64,000 nucleotides of DNA. Origin: Ga0077560 sp046330395. Lineage in GTDB: Bacteria; Actinomycetota; Thermoleophilia; Miltoncostaeales; Miltoncostaeaceae. Each line of letters starts with the position of its first letter. Position 1 is the stretch's first letter. Under the pieces are notes generated by a model, which saw only the letters and a program-made list of their open reading frames with translations, was not told the DNA's origin and searched no databases. Of the stretch, positions 16,751 through 25,251 are shown one piece after another. The position numbers and the translations under genes are program-made. The stretch lies in contig JAXLSS010000014.1 of the NCBI GenBank assembly GCA_046330395.1, positions 17,981-81,980 of the forward strand, in the 5' to 3' direction.

Positions 16751-17335
16751 GTGGTTGAGCATACGACGACGCGAACGGGCCCCGCCGCGCGGCAGCGGGT
16801 GCTGGACACCGCTGCCCGGCTGTTCGCGCAGCGGGGCGTGCGGGCGGTGGGCGTGGACACGATCATCGCCGGGTCCGGCGTGGCCAAGGCCACCTTCTAC
16901 CGCCACTTCCCGTCCAAGGATGAGTTGGTGGTGGCGGTGCTGGACCGCGCCGACGCCGAGTGGCTGGCACGCCTGAGCGAGGCCGCGCAGGCCGCCGGGG
17001 GCGACCCGCGCGACCAGCTGGTGGCGGCGTTCGAGGCGCTGGTGGACGAGTGCGCGCGACCGGAGTTCCACGGGTGCCTGTTCCTGGGTACCGCGGCCCA
17101 GTCCGATCCCGGCTCGGGGGCCCATCAGCGCGCGCGGCGTCACAAGGACGCGGTGCACGACTGGCTGTGCGAGCTGGCCCGCCGAGCCTGGGCAACCGAT
17201 CCCGAGGAGCTGGCCCGTCAGCTGGCGCTGCTGCTGGACGGCGCCCTGGCCGGCGGCTTCCTGGAGGCCGACCCGCGGGCCGCCCGGGCCGCACGGGAGG
17301 CGGCGCGGGTGCTGGTGGCCGCGGGGTGCCCGTAG
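16751..17335 (+). CDS. TetR-family transcriptional regulator
   Basis: This is a TetR-type repressor of about 194 residues. The N-terminal DNA-binding domain reads ARQRVLDTAARLFAQRGVRAVGVDTIIAGSGVAKATFYRHFPSKDELVVAVL. The C-terminal helical ligand domain (DPRDQLVAAFEALVDEC...HDWLCELARRA) has the TetR_C form seen next to oxidoreductase genes. GTG 16751 was chosen so that the start does not crowd the divergent gene; an in-frame GTG at 16727 is possible. Likely target: the divergent NADP oxidoreductase and itself. Confidence 0.85.
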   Translation: MVEHTTTRTGPAARQRVLDTAARLFAQRGVRAVGVDTIIAGSGVAKATFYRHFPSKDELVVAVLDRADAEWLARLSEAAQAAGGDPRDQLVAAFEALVDECARPEFHGCLFLGTAAQSDPGSGAHQRARRHKDAVHDWLCELARRAWATDPEELARQLALLLDGALAGGFLEADPRAARAAREAARVLVAAGCP

Positions 17336-17409
17336 GCCCGTCCCCCCCGAATGGCGATGCGTGACGCCCGTGCGAACGCGCGTTGTGTCGCCGCCCGTCT
17401 GATGGGAGC

Positions 17410-17886
17410 ATGCGCGCTGTGAGCAACACCGACGCACCGCGGCGCCGCGACGCCGACGACCGCCCCCGCCCCGCGCTGATCGCGCCCACCCCGGCGGGTC
17501 CGCTGGGCGTGCCGGACGCGGCCGGCGTGCTGCGTTCCATCGAGGTGGCGCTGGCCGCCGCGCGGAAGGGGCGCCGGCACCTCACCCTGGTCAACATCCA
17601 GGTCAACGGGGAGGCGGCCGACCGCGAGGTGGTGCTGCACCAGGTGGCCGGCATGGTGCGCAACATGGTGCGCGCCTCCGACGGCATCTGGCGCGACTCG
17701 CCCTCCAGCATCGCGGTGCTGCTGGCCGACGTGGACGGACCCACCGTGGAGCCGGTGGTGGCCCGCATCCGCCTGCGGCTCAAGGACGGCCTGCCCGGGC
17801 GCACGCGCATGGGCCGCGCCGCCGCGCCCCCCGGCGTGGGGGCGGCCGATCTGCTGGAGCTGGCGCGGGGCGACGCGGAGCGGTAG
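17410..17886 (+). CDS. Protein with a degenerate GGDEF-like domain
   Basis: This 158-residue protein has a disordered basic N-terminus. The segment ALAAARKGRRHLTLVNIQVNG...VLHQVAGMVRNMVRASDGIWRDSPSSIAVLLADVDGPTVEPVVARIRLRLK follows the order of a diguanylate-cyclase fold. The GGDEF active-site signature is absent: the expected position reads DSPSSIAVLL. It therefore probably lacks cyclase activity and may bind a nucleotide or protein. GTG 17419 is an alternative start with better spacing to GGGAG. It lies 6 nt before the TIGR01777 gene. Confidence 0.5.
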   Translation: MRAVSNTDAPRRRDADDRPRPALIAPTPAGPLGVPDAAGVLRSIEVALAAARKGRRHLTLVNIQVNGEAADREVVLHQVAGMVRNMVRASDGIWRDSPSSIAVLLADVDGPTVEPVVARIRLRLKDGLPGRTRMGRAAAPPGVGAADLLELARGDAER

Positions 17887-17892
17887 GGGACG

Positions 17893-18780
17893 GTGCGCGT
17901 CGCGGTCGTGGGGGCCACCGGCCTCATCGGTGGCCGGCTGGTGGAGCGCCTGACCGAGCTTGGGATGTTCCCGGTGCCCGTGTCCCGGTCCGGGGGTCTG
18001 GTGCGCGGCGTGCCCTGCGTCACCTGGGACGCGGCATCCGGCCCGCCGCCCGAAGCGATGCTGGACGGCACCGACGCCATCGTCAACCTGGCGGGCGTGT
18101 CCATCGGGGAGGGCCGCTGGACGGAGGCCCGGAAGCGGGCCATCCTGGACAGCCGGCTCGCCACCACCGGCGCTCTGGTGCAGGCCATCGCCGACGGCGG
18201 TCCCCGCGTGCTGGTCAACGCCAGCGCCGTGGGCGTGTACGGCACCGGCGAGCGGGAGTGCGATGAGTCCACGCCCCCGGGCGACGACTTCCTGGCGCGC
18301 ACCTGCGTGCAGTGGGAGGAGGCGGCCCGCGCCGCGTCCACCCACGGGGCCCGGGTGGTGCTGCTGCGCAGCGGCATCGTGCTGGCAGCACGCGGCGGCG
18401 CGCTGGCCAAGCAGCTGCCCCTGTTTCGGCTGGGCCTGGGCGGCCCGCTGGGCGGCGGCCGCCAATGGCAGTCGTGGATCCACCTGGACGACGAGGTGGA
18501 CCTCATCGTGCACGCCCTGCGCCGCACCGACCTGGTGGGGCCCCTCAACCTCACCGCGCCCACCCCGGTGCGCCAGCGCGAGTTCGCGGCCACGCTGGGG
18601 CGGGTGCTGGGGCGCCCCGCCGTGCTGCCCACCCCGGGCATCGCCCTCCGCCTCGCCCTGGGCGAGATGTCCACCCTGGCCCTCGACGGTCAGCGGGTGG
18701 TGCCGCGCCGGGCGCAGGACACCGGGTTCGCCTTCCGGTTCACCGACCTGGAGCCCGCCCTGCGCGACCTGCTGGGCTGA
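17893..18780 (+). CDS. TIGR01777-family NAD-dependent epimerase-like protein (YfcH type)
   Basis: This is a 295-residue extended SDR-like protein. The N-terminal Rossmann motif is VVGATGLIGGRLVERL. NLAGVSIGEGRWTEARKRAILDSRLATTGAL and LVNASAVGVYGTGE are diagnostic for the TIGR01777 group. GGPLGGGRQWQSWIHLDDEV and the C-terminal DUF1731-like tail RRAQDTGFAFRFTDLEPALRDLL complete it. Family members are often linked to cell-division or membrane phenotypes, but the reaction is unknown. GTG 17893 follows GGGGAC. Confidence 0.9.
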   Translation: MRVAVVGATGLIGGRLVERLTELGMFPVPVSRSGGLVRGVPCVTWDAASGPPPEAMLDGTDAIVNLAGVSIGEGRWTEARKRAILDSRLATTGALVQAIADGGPRVLVNASAVGVYGTGERECDESTPPGDDFLARTCVQWEEAARAASTHGARVVLLRSGIVLAARGGALAKQLPLFRLGLGGPLGGGRQWQSWIHLDDEVDLIVHALRRTDLVGPLNLTAPTPVRQREFAATLGRVLGRPAVLPTPGIALRLALGEMSTLALDGQRVVPRRAQDTGFAFRFTDLEPALRDLLG

Positions 18781-18794
18781 GCCCCGCGACGACC

Positions 18795-19058
18795 TCAGTC
18801 CCGGGGGAACATCCGCTTCAGCTCAGCCTCCAGCACCAGCCAGTTCTCCTCCACGAACTTGGCGTTCACGCGGTACTTGGCGCCGGGCAGCCCGCGGGCC
18901 AGCGTCACGGCGTCATGCGTGGGGTTCTCGCGGGTGTCGGCGAAGTGCTGACGGTACTCGGCCACCAGCCCCGCCAGCTCGAAGTGCTTCATCTGCTGTT
19001 CCTCCAGCAGACGGTCGACGAAGGCGAAGGGGTCCTCGCCCTCCATTGGCTTGGCCAT
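18795..19058 (-). CDS. Conserved small protein of unknown function
   Basis: This is an 87-residue, helix-rich, acidic-basic protein: EDPFAFVDRLLEEQQMKHFELAGLVAEYRQHFADTRENPTHDAVTLARGLPGAKYRVNAKFVEENWLVLEAELKRMF. It has no signal peptide or metal motif. ATG 19058 is preceded by GAGGA at ideal spacing, so it is preferred over the in-frame ATG at 19115, which would overlap the tRNA promoter region. Function not recognised. It diverges from tRNA-Ala. Confidence 0.65.
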   Translation of the reverse strand: MAKPMEGEDPFAFVDRLLEEQQMKHFELAGLVAEYRQHFADTRENPTHDAVTLARGLPGAKYRVNAKFVEENWLVLEAELKRMFPRD

Positions 19059-19115
19059 GGGCGTGTCCTCGTGCGGTGGGGCCGGGTGCGGCGATGCTAC
19101 CCTAGGCGCCGGCAC

Positions 19116-19188
19116 GGGGGATTAGCTCAGCTGGGAGAGCGCCTGCTTTGCAAGCAGGAGGTCGTCGGTTCGATCCCGTCATCCTCCA
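19116..19188 (+). tRNA. tRNA-Ala (anticodon TGC)
   Basis: This is a complete 73-nt cloverleaf. The acceptor stem GGGGGAT pairs with ATCCTCC and includes the G3-U70 wobble that marks alanine. The D-arm is GCTCAGCTGGGAGAGC, the anticodon arm CCTGC-TTTGCAA-GCAGG with TGC at 19149-19151, and the T-loop GGTTCGATCC. The discriminator base is A and CCA is not encoded. TACCCT about 13 nt upstream could be its -10. Confidence 0.97.
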
Positions 19189-19248
19189 TCTCGACGTCTG
19201 AGGCGACCCGGGTCCCGCCACCCGGGCCACTCCGGTGCCCCGGCACGT

Positions 19249-19623
19249 TCAGGCATGGCGCCGGTGCCCGCCCCAGGGACTCCAGAACTGCGCGCCGAAG
19301 CCCTCCAGCAGGGCCCGCAGTTCGGGGTCGTCCACCGGCGACTGCACCCAAAGCGCGGTGAAGTCGCAGAACTGCAGGAGCTTGGGGAGCTCCTCGGTGA
19401 CGGCCCTGCCGCGCACGTGGGCCACCGCGGCCGCGGTGTCGGCGTACCACTCGTCCACATGGCACGTGGTGCCATCGGAGCTCAGGTGCCACTCGTACAC
19501 CAGCTGTCCCGGTTCGTTGTCCCGGGCCGTGTCGATGGTGCGCTGCGCTTGCGCCTCCCACTCGCGCCGCTGTCCGTCATGGAGGGTGAGGACCGCCACC
19601 CAGTGGATCGCTTCCGGTTGCAT
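19249..19623 (-). CDS. Small dimeric alpha-beta barrel protein (ABM-like)
   Basis: This is a 124-residue soluble protein. The pattern HWVAVLTLHDGQRREWEAQAQRTIDTARDNEPGQLVYEWHLSSDGTTCHVDEWYADTAAAVAHVRG is typical of antibiotic-biosynthesis-monooxygenase-like ferredoxin folds: a first strand, a helix, then YEWxxS and EWYxD strands. Such proteins act as oxygenases or as stress or heme-related enzymes, and no specific reaction can be set. ATG 19623 has GGGAGTC upstream. It lies just after tRNA-Ala on the opposite strand. Confidence 0.65.
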   Translation of the reverse strand: MQPEAIHWVAVLTLHDGQRREWEAQAQRTIDTARDNEPGQLVYEWHLSSDGTTCHVDEWYADTAAAVAHVRGRAVTEELPKLLQFCDFTALWVQSPVDDPELRALLEGFGAQFWSPWGGHRRHA

Positions 19624-19719
19624 GCTGACTCCCGGTCGTGTGGATGAAGTGACGTTCTCCCGCCGTTGCGAGATCGTATGCGCGGTCCCAATCGGCACGC
19701 CAGTCCCGGCCGCCGGCCC

Positions 19720-20595
19720 TCACAGGCCGGCGACGGAGGCGCTGACCGGGTCGAACAACTTCCCCTCCACGTCGTTCCACGATCCGTTGGACCCTTGCGT
19801 CTGCACCCCGATGTCCACCCAGTGGATGTTCCGCGAGGTGTACGGCGCCAGGTCGATGCCGAAGGCGTGGAGGTCGTTGTCCGGTGCGCACACCCGGCCC
19901 CCCTCCTTCGTCGCCAGGAACGTGCCGGACTGGGTGCGGAAGGTCATCGTCATCCGGGCGCACACGCCGGAGACGTTGTTGAGCCACAGCGTCCCCGTGA
20001 GCCGCGGGGTGAGGTACCCCCCGTCGCTACGCGCGAACGACACCGTGCCGTAGCCCATCGTGGTGCCGAGGAAGAAGCGGCCGTCACCGAAGTCCACGCC
20101 GTCGGCGCTGAGGCTCACGCCGTCCGAGTGGAAACCCGGATCCACGTATGCCGACTCCACGATCGACCAGTCCTTCCCGTTGGTCTGCTTCTGCACGGAC
20201 ACCTTCATCAGATCGATGTCGGGGTCGTCCGGGGCCCACAGGTCGACGTTGTAGTCGTGCTTCCGGCCATCGGACGGGCACACCGAGCCGCCGTAGCCGG
20301 TGGCCATGGAGACGCCGTCGTGGAACGTCTCCAGGCGCATGCGGGCGCATGAGCCGTCGGCGTCGTCCAGCGTGAGCGTGCCGGTGACATTCGCGCTGTA
20401 CCAACCCGACCCGAAGAACCAGTCCACCCAGCCGGACCTGAACTGGAAACTGGAGTTGCCGATGGTGGGGACCGAGTCCTGGTCGATCTCCTCGGCGTAG
20501 TCGGTGGCCTGGGCGGAGCCCGCCAGCGTCGCGGCCGCGGCCAGTGCGGCGAGCGTGGCGATGAGCCGGTTCCGTGCGCGGGGTGAGCGTGGCAT
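19720..20595 (-). CDS. Secreted two-repeat protein, tandem paralogue 1
   Basis: This 291-residue exported protein has signal peptide RNRLIATLAALAAAATLAGSAQA. It contains two similar halves. One has GTLTLDDADGSCARMRLE...GGSVCPSDGRKHDYNVDLWA, the other GTLWLNNVSGVCARMTMTF...GGRVCAPDNDLHAFGIDL. Each half carries one Cys pair, likely a disulfide, and a predicted beta-sandwich. No enzyme motif is seen. Tandem to a close relative at 20668-21519 on the same strand, with about 70 bp between. Family not recognised; an extracellular binding role is a guess. Confidence 0.7.
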   Translation of the reverse strand: MPRSPRARNRLIATLAALAAAATLAGSAQATDYAEEIDQDSVPTIGNSSFQFRSGWVDWFFGSGWYSANVTGTLTLDDADGSCARMRLETFHDGVSMATGYGGSVCPSDGRKHDYNVDLWAPDDPDIDLMKVSVQKQTNGKDWSIVESAYVDPGFHSDGVSLSADGVDFGDGRFFLGTTMGYGTVSFARSDGGYLTPRLTGTLWLNNVSGVCARMTMTFRTQSGTFLATKEGGRVCAPDNDLHAFGIDLAPYTSRNIHWVDIGVQTQGSNGSWNDVEGKLFDPVSASVAGL

Positions 20596-20667
20596 GGGAG
20601 ATCCTCCTCCGTGAGGTGGGTGACGGGCCGGACCCCGGGGCGGGGTCCGGCGAGACGGGTTGACGCC

Positions 20668-21519
20668 CTACTTGTCCTCGTCCACGTACGCCGTGTCCGA
20701 GGCGTTCGGGACGGTGTTCCAGGAACCGTTCGCGGCCTGGGTCTGCATCGTCACGACGACCTTGCCGATGCTGGTGCCGGTGTAGGTCGCCAGGTCGACA
20801 TTCCAGCCCTGAAGGCTGTTGTCGGACGCGCAGGCGGGACCGCCGTGTTCGTCGGCGAGGAGGCTTCCGGAGGTGCTGTAGTAGCGCATCCGCACCCGGG
20901 CGCACACGCCCGCCACGTTGTTGAGCCAGAGGTCGCCGCGCAGATGCGGTGTGATCTTGGCGCCGTCGCCACGGTCCCAGCTCATGGTGCCGGCACCCTC
21001 GGTGGTGCCGAGGAGCCACCGCCAGTCGCCGAAGTCCACGCCGTCGGACCCCATGCGCACGTTGTCCACGTGCAGGTCGGGCTTGAAGTAGCTGGACTCC
21101 AGGATGGACCAGTCATGGCTGGCCGTCTTGGTCTGGACGGAGACCTTCACCAGGTCGGTGTTGGCGCTCGCGTAGGGGTTGAGATCGACGTCGTAATCGT
21201 GCGACCTGCCGTCGGGGGCGCACACCGGCCCGCCGTACTTGGTGGCGATGCTGTCGCCGTTGTTGAAGTACTCCAGGCGCATGCGAGCGCATGAACCGTT
21301 GGCGTCGTCCAGGCGCAGCGTGCCGGTGAGGTGGGCGCTGTATGCGCCGTTGGTGAAGTGCCAGTACAGGTCGCCGGACCGGAACTCGAAGCTGCTGTTG
21401 CCCAGCGTGTCCGGCGTGTCGTGGTCGACCATGGCGGCCTGGGCGGAGCCGGTGAACAGGGCGACGGCACCGATGGCGGTGGCGGCGGCGATGCTGCGGC
21501 GGCGGGTGAAGCGAGGCAT
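20668..21519 (-). CDS. Secreted two-repeat protein, tandem paralogue 2
   Basis: This 283-residue exported protein has signal peptide RSIAAATAIGAVALFTGSAQA. It shares the two-repeat architecture of its neighbour: GTLRLDDANGSCARMRLEYF...GGPVCAPDGRSHDYDVDLNPYAS and DLWLNNVAGVCARVRMRYY...GGPACASDNSLQGWNVDLATYTG. VSVQTKTASHDWSILESSYFKPDLHVDNVRM also matches the neighbour's VSVQKQTNGKDWSIVESAYVDPGFHSDGVSL. ATG 21519 was selected for the signal peptide. Transcribed ahead of paralogue 1, probably in one operon. Confidence 0.7.
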   Translation of the reverse strand: MPRFTRRRSIAAATAIGAVALFTGSAQAAMVDHDTPDTLGNSSFEFRSGDLYWHFTNGAYSAHLTGTLRLDDANGSCARMRLEYFNNGDSIATKYGGPVCAPDGRSHDYDVDLNPYASANTDLVKVSVQTKTASHDWSILESSYFKPDLHVDNVRMGSDGVDFGDWRWLLGTTEGAGTMSWDRGDGAKITPHLRGDLWLNNVAGVCARVRMRYYSTSGSLLADEHGGPACASDNSLQGWNVDLATYTGTSIGKVVVTMQTQAANGSWNTVPNASDTAYVDEDK

Positions 21520-21699
21520 GGGATGAACCTTTCGGTGGGAGCCGTTGCGGGCCGCCGTCCCGGCGGACCCGGTCGGGCGGAACGGCCCGACACGCACAAC
21601 GACTCCCGCGGCCCCGCGGTATTCCCGGCCGGTTTGTAAACGATCGATGTGCGGGTGCGGTGGCGCTCGCCGGGAAGGCGTGCGTATGCTCGCCGGGCC

Positions 21700-22187
21700 G
21701 TGACGCCGGACCTTCGCCCCGAGGCCCTGCCGGACCACATCGACCGCCTGTTCCGCGCCGCCTGGGCGCTGTGCGGCACCCGCGAGGACGCGGAGGACCT
21801 GGTGCAGGAGACCTTCGTCCGCGTCCTGTCCAAGCGGCGGGTCATCGCCTCCGACCTGGACACGTTGCCCTATCTCATCCGGGCCCTGCGCAACACGTAC
21901 CTGTCCACGCGGCGCGACCGGCAGCGCCGCGGGCCGCTGGTGCCGCTGGAGGACGCCGAGCCGCAGCTGGCCACCAGCCTGGCGTCTCCGCCGGCCCGGG
22001 CGGAGGCGCGCGAGGTGTTCGCCGCCATCGCCGCGCTGCCGGGGAGTACCGCGACGCCGTGGTGGCGGTGGACGTGGTGGGCCTCTCCTACGCGGAGGCC
22101 GCGCGGGCCCTGGAGGTGCCGGAGGGCACCATCATGAGCCGCCTGTTCCGCGGCCGCTCACGCGTGGCGCGGGCGGTGAGCGCATGA
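21700..22187 (+). pseudogene. ECF sigma factor, one apparent frameshift
   Basis: Region 2 is read from GTG 21700: LPDHIDRLFRAAWALCGTREDAEDLVQETFVRVLSKRR...LIRALRNTYLSTRRDRQRRG. Region 4 follows in the next frame, EYRDAVVAVDVVGLSYAEAARALEVPEGTIMSRLFRGRSRVARAV, ending at 22187. The break is at the G run 22041-22044; one added G restores ALPGEYRDAVVAVDVVGLSY. The encoded regulator would recruit RNA polymerase to a small regulon and be held by the downstream anti-sigma factor. TATGCT (21685-21690) lies 9 nt before the start, suggesting a leaderless transcript. Confidence 0.8.
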
Positions 22188-22238
22188 CCCCGCCGGGAAT
22201 GACGGTGCCCCCGCGGGCGTCATCATGTGGGAGGACCC

Positions 22239-23072
22239 ATGCCTGAACCGCCCTTCGAGCACCCTGGACCCCGCGCTGGAGCCGACCTGGTCGCGCTGGC
22301 CGACGGCGGGCTGGATCCCGCGCGAGGCGTCCCTGCTGGCCCGGGTGGCCGCCGACCCGCGGCTGGCGGCCGCGCTGGAGGAGCAGCGCGCCGTGGGCCA
22401 CACCATCCGGGACGCGGCCGCGGGCGTTGAGGCCTCCCACGACCTGCGCATGCGCCTCGACCGGGCGGTGGCGGCCCCGCGCCGCCGGCGCCGGTGGCTG
22501 CCCCTCACCGGTGGCGCGGCCGTCGCGGGCGCCGGGGCGCTCGCGGTGGTGCTGTTCACCGGCGGGAGGCGCTCACGGTCCAGGCGGCCCTGGCGGCGGC
22601 GGCCCGACCGGCCGAGCGCCCGGCGGCGACCGACCCCGCCAACACCCGCCTGCTGCGTGAACGCATCGGGCAGGTGGTGTTTCCGGACTACTCCGGGAAG
22701 TTCGGCTGGGCGCCGGCGGGGCCCGCGACGACCGCATCGACGGGCGCGCCACGCACACCGTGTTCTACGCGCGCGCCGGGCGCACCATCGCCTACACCGT
22801 GCTGGCCGCGCCGCAGGTGTCGTGGCCCGGCAACGCGGTGCGCAGCACCGTGGGGGCATCGAGGTCCGCACCTTCCAGCGCGGCGGGCGCACCGTGGTGA
22901 CGTGGCGCCGCCACGGGCGCACGAGCGGCGCGGGTGTCCCCGGCACTGGCATCCTCGCCGGGCAGGTCCGCACCGTCCGTTGTGGCGCAGCATCGTCGCC
23001 CGCACCGGTGGCGGCCCGGGTGCCGGGGCCGCCACCCGCGGGCGCGCGGCCTATCCGCGCACGCCGGTGTAG
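22239..23072 (+). pseudogene. Anti-sigma factor with one transmembrane helix, about four frame breaks
   Basis: Starting at ATG 22239 behind GGGAGGACCC, the frame reads MPEPPFEHPGPRAGADLVALADGGLDP. It then shifts near 22318 to REASLLARVAADPRLAAALEEQRAVGHTIRDAAAGVEASHDLRMRLDRA and a transmembrane helix LPLTGGAAVAGAGALAVVLF. Further shifts at G runs near 22565, 22719 and 22854 rejoin ALTVQAALAAAARPAERPA, RERIGQVVFPDYSGKFGW, a segment RIDGRATHTVFYARAGRTIAYTVLAAPQVSW, and IEVRTFQRGGRTVVTW. The order matches an anti-sigma zinc-finger-like N-terminus, membrane helix and extracytoplasmic domain. The true C-terminus is uncertain. Pairing with the ECF gene supports the call. Confidence 0.65.
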
Positions 23073-23584
23073 CCGGCGAAGCAGTCGTGGCCGAAGCCGT
23101 TGACGCCGTCGGTGTAGAAGATGTCCACCTCCTGCCCGTCCTGCGCGATCTCGGTGCTGCTGGAGGCGCTGGCCACCTGGTCGAAGTCGCCGTTGTTCAG
23201 CGGCTTGTCCGGCGTGGAGTCCAGCGCGTCGCTGTTCTGGTGGATGACGGCCAGGGTGCCGGCCGGGGCCGGGGCGTTGCCGTCCAGTCCGGCCAGGGTG
23301 TCGGCCACCACGGCGATGGTCACCTGGTTGCCGCCGTTCACCTTCTTGCAGCCGGCCACGAAGGTGAAGTGGCCGGCCTTGCCAAGCCGCACCTGCTGGC
23401 CGGCGTTGAAGAAGTGCACGCCGTGCGAGCTGACGGCGTACGGCGTGCGCGGCGCGGCCGTCGCGGGGCTGGTGGCGGGCTGGGTGCCGTAGCTGGCGGC
23501 GGCATAGCCGCTGGCGCCCAGCGCGATGGTGAGGGACGCGGCGGCCAGGATCAGGTGGCTGCGGCGGCTGGCGGTGCGGGACAT
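23051..23584 (-). CDS. Exported protein of unknown function
   Basis: This 177-residue protein has signal or anchor sequence SHLILAAASLTIALGASGYAAA. The mature part is small and beta-rich: TPYAVSSHGVHFFNAGQQVRLGKAGHFTFVAGCKKVNGGNQVTIAVVADTLAGLDGNAPAPAGTLAVIHQNSDALD...EIAQDGQEVDIFYTDGVNGFGHDCFAGYTG. Two Cys may form a disulfide. ATG 23584 follows GGAGGTC. Convergent with the anti-sigma gene. No family recognised. Confidence 0.6.
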   Translation of the reverse strand: MSRTASRRSHLILAAASLTIALGASGYAAASYGTQPATSPATAAPRTPYAVSSHGVHFFNAGQQVRLGKAGHFTFVAGCKKVNGGNQVTIAVVADTLAGLDGNAPAPAGTLAVIHQNSDALDSTPDKPLNNGDFDQVASASSSTEIAQDGQEVDIFYTDGVNGFGHDCFAGYTGVRG

Positions 23585-23741
23585 GTGTGTGACCTCCGGG
23601 ACGAGTGGGCGAATCCACCGCGATTCTGCGATCGCCACGACGTCGCGCGGATCGTCCGTGTGGACCTCGGCCCCTACGCACCTTGGACGAGGCGGCCCTC
23701 GTCCATTCGCATGTGCTCCGGGTTGCGGATACGGTGCGGCT

Positions 23742-25151
23742 GTGTCCCGCCGTGCCCGGTGCCCCAGGTCCACCCGATGGTGGCTGCCCGCCGCCCTGCT
23801 GCTGGGGCCGGCCCTGCCCGCCGTGGCCGCCGCGGCCCCCGTGGTGCGGTTCGCGGACGCCACGGGCGGTCCGGTACGCGGCGGACCCGGTGGACGGGGT
23901 CTGCCCATCGCCATCTACGGCACCGGCTTCGGCGCGCAGCGCGGCTCGTCCACGGTGACCATCGGCGGCAGGCCCGTGGCCGCGTACCTGGAATGGGGCG
24001 GCGTGGCCACCAACCCCGACCTGCGGCGCATCCTGGTGCAGCCCGGGCCGGGCGCCGTGGCCGGGCCCATCGTGGTGCACGTGGGCGGCGCGGCCTCGGC
24101 GCCCACCGCCACGTTCACCCCCACCCGGGGACGCATCCTGTGGGTGGCGCCCGCGGGGTCCGACTCGGCGCCCTGCTCCCAGCGGCGCCCGTGCGCCACC
24201 ATCCAGCACGTCATCGACCGGGGGCTGCGCCCGGGGGACGCGGTGCTGGTGCGCGGGGGGCAGCTCACCGACGACGAGGTGTGGCTGCGCGCCACCCAGG
24301 GTGGCACGGCCACCCGGCCCATCGTCATCCGCAACGCCCCCGGCGAACGGCCGGTGTTCGCGCGCACCACGCGACCGGTGATCGTGGAGGGCAGCCACGT
24401 GGTGTTCGCGGGCTTCCGCTTCGGGCCCGGGAAGGCGCTGGTGGTGGGCGCCGATCCCACCGGGTCCGATGACATCCGGGCCGTGGACAACAGCTTCTCC
24501 GGCAACCTGGGGTACGCCGCGGTGGGCACCCACGGGGACAACCTGCTGATCGCCGGCAACGTCTGCGACGCCACGGGCAGCAGCCAGGGCACCGAGGGGC
24601 ACTGCTTCTACATCAGCAACGGCGCCCACATCCGGCTGCTGTGGAACGTGGGCCGCGGCGTGCCGGGCTACGGCATCCACATCTACGACCAGCGCCGCTC
24701 CACCCCGGACATCCGCAGGCGCATCACCGACGTGCTGGTGCAGGGCAACACCCTCACGGGGTCCACGCAGCGGTCGGGGATGATCGTGGCCATGGACGAC
24801 GAGGGGCACATGGGCAACCTCATCTCCGGCGTGCGGGTGCAGGGCAACACCTTCATGGCCAACAACCACGTGGGCCTGGTGATCGGCGGCAACGTCACCG
24901 GCGTGCGCGTGACCCAGAACCGCTTCGTGCAGAACGGCCGGCAGGGGGTGAACGTGTACGACCAGCCCACCATCCATGGCGTCCGCATCACCGGCAACCT
25001 GTTCGACCAGCGCGACAACGCCAACTGCCACGTGTTCTGTGACTGGTTCCCGCGGGCCGACGTGCAGGTGGGCGCGCATGCGGTCGGCGTGGTGCTGCGC
25101 GGCAACCGGTACGTGCGCCCCCGGCGTGTCATCGGGGCGCCCCCGGGCTGA
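23742..25151 (+). CDS. Secreted right-handed parallel beta-helix protein with N-terminal IPT/TIG-like domain
   Basis: This is a 469-residue exported protein. After signal peptide WWLPAALLLGPALPAVAAAA comes an IPT/TIG-like domain (GLPIAIYGTGFGAQRGSSTVTIGGRPV). A parallel beta-helix follows with typical entry GSDSAPCSQRRPCATIQHVIDRGLRPGDAVLVRGG and rungs such as NSFSGNLGYAAV, DVLVQGNTLTGSTQRSGM, GVRVQGNTFMANNHVGLVIGG and GVRITGNLFDQRDN. This is the fold of polysaccharide lyases and chondroitinase-B-like proteins. Catalytic residues are not assignable. TACGGT (23730-23735) sits 6 nt before the GTG, suggesting a leaderless mRNA. Confidence 0.75.
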   Translation: MSRRARCPRSTRWWLPAALLLGPALPAVAAAAPVVRFADATGGPVRGGPGGRGLPIAIYGTGFGAQRGSSTVTIGGRPVAAYLEWGGVATNPDLRRILVQPGPGAVAGPIVVHVGGAASAPTATFTPTRGRILWVAPAGSDSAPCSQRRPCATIQHVIDRGLRPGDAVLVRGGQLTDDEVWLRATQGGTATRPIVIRNAPGERPVFARTTRPVIVEGSHVVFAGFRFGPGKALVVGADPTGSDDIRAVDNSFSGNLGYAAVGTHGDNLLIAGNVCDATGSSQGTEGHCFYISNGAHIRLLWNVGRGVPGYGIHIYDQRRSTPDIRRRITDVLVQGNTLTGSTQRSGMIVAMDDEGHMGNLISGVRVQGNTFMANNHVGLVIGGNVTGVRVTQNRFVQNGRQGVNVYDQPTIHGVRITGNLFDQRDNANCHVFCDWFPRADVQVGAHAVGVVLRGNRYVRPRRVIGAPPG

Positions 25152-25251
25152 ACCTGAACCCCCTCGCGCGGGACGCGGCGGCCGGGGTAGGGTCGCCCGG
25201 ACACCAGGCAGTCCCCCGCGCCACGCGCGGATGAGTGGGGGAGGCACCGGG

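Noticed and set aside
17410..17886. Active diguanylate cyclase
   Set aside because: The fold order is similar but no GGDEF or similar catalytic signature is present.
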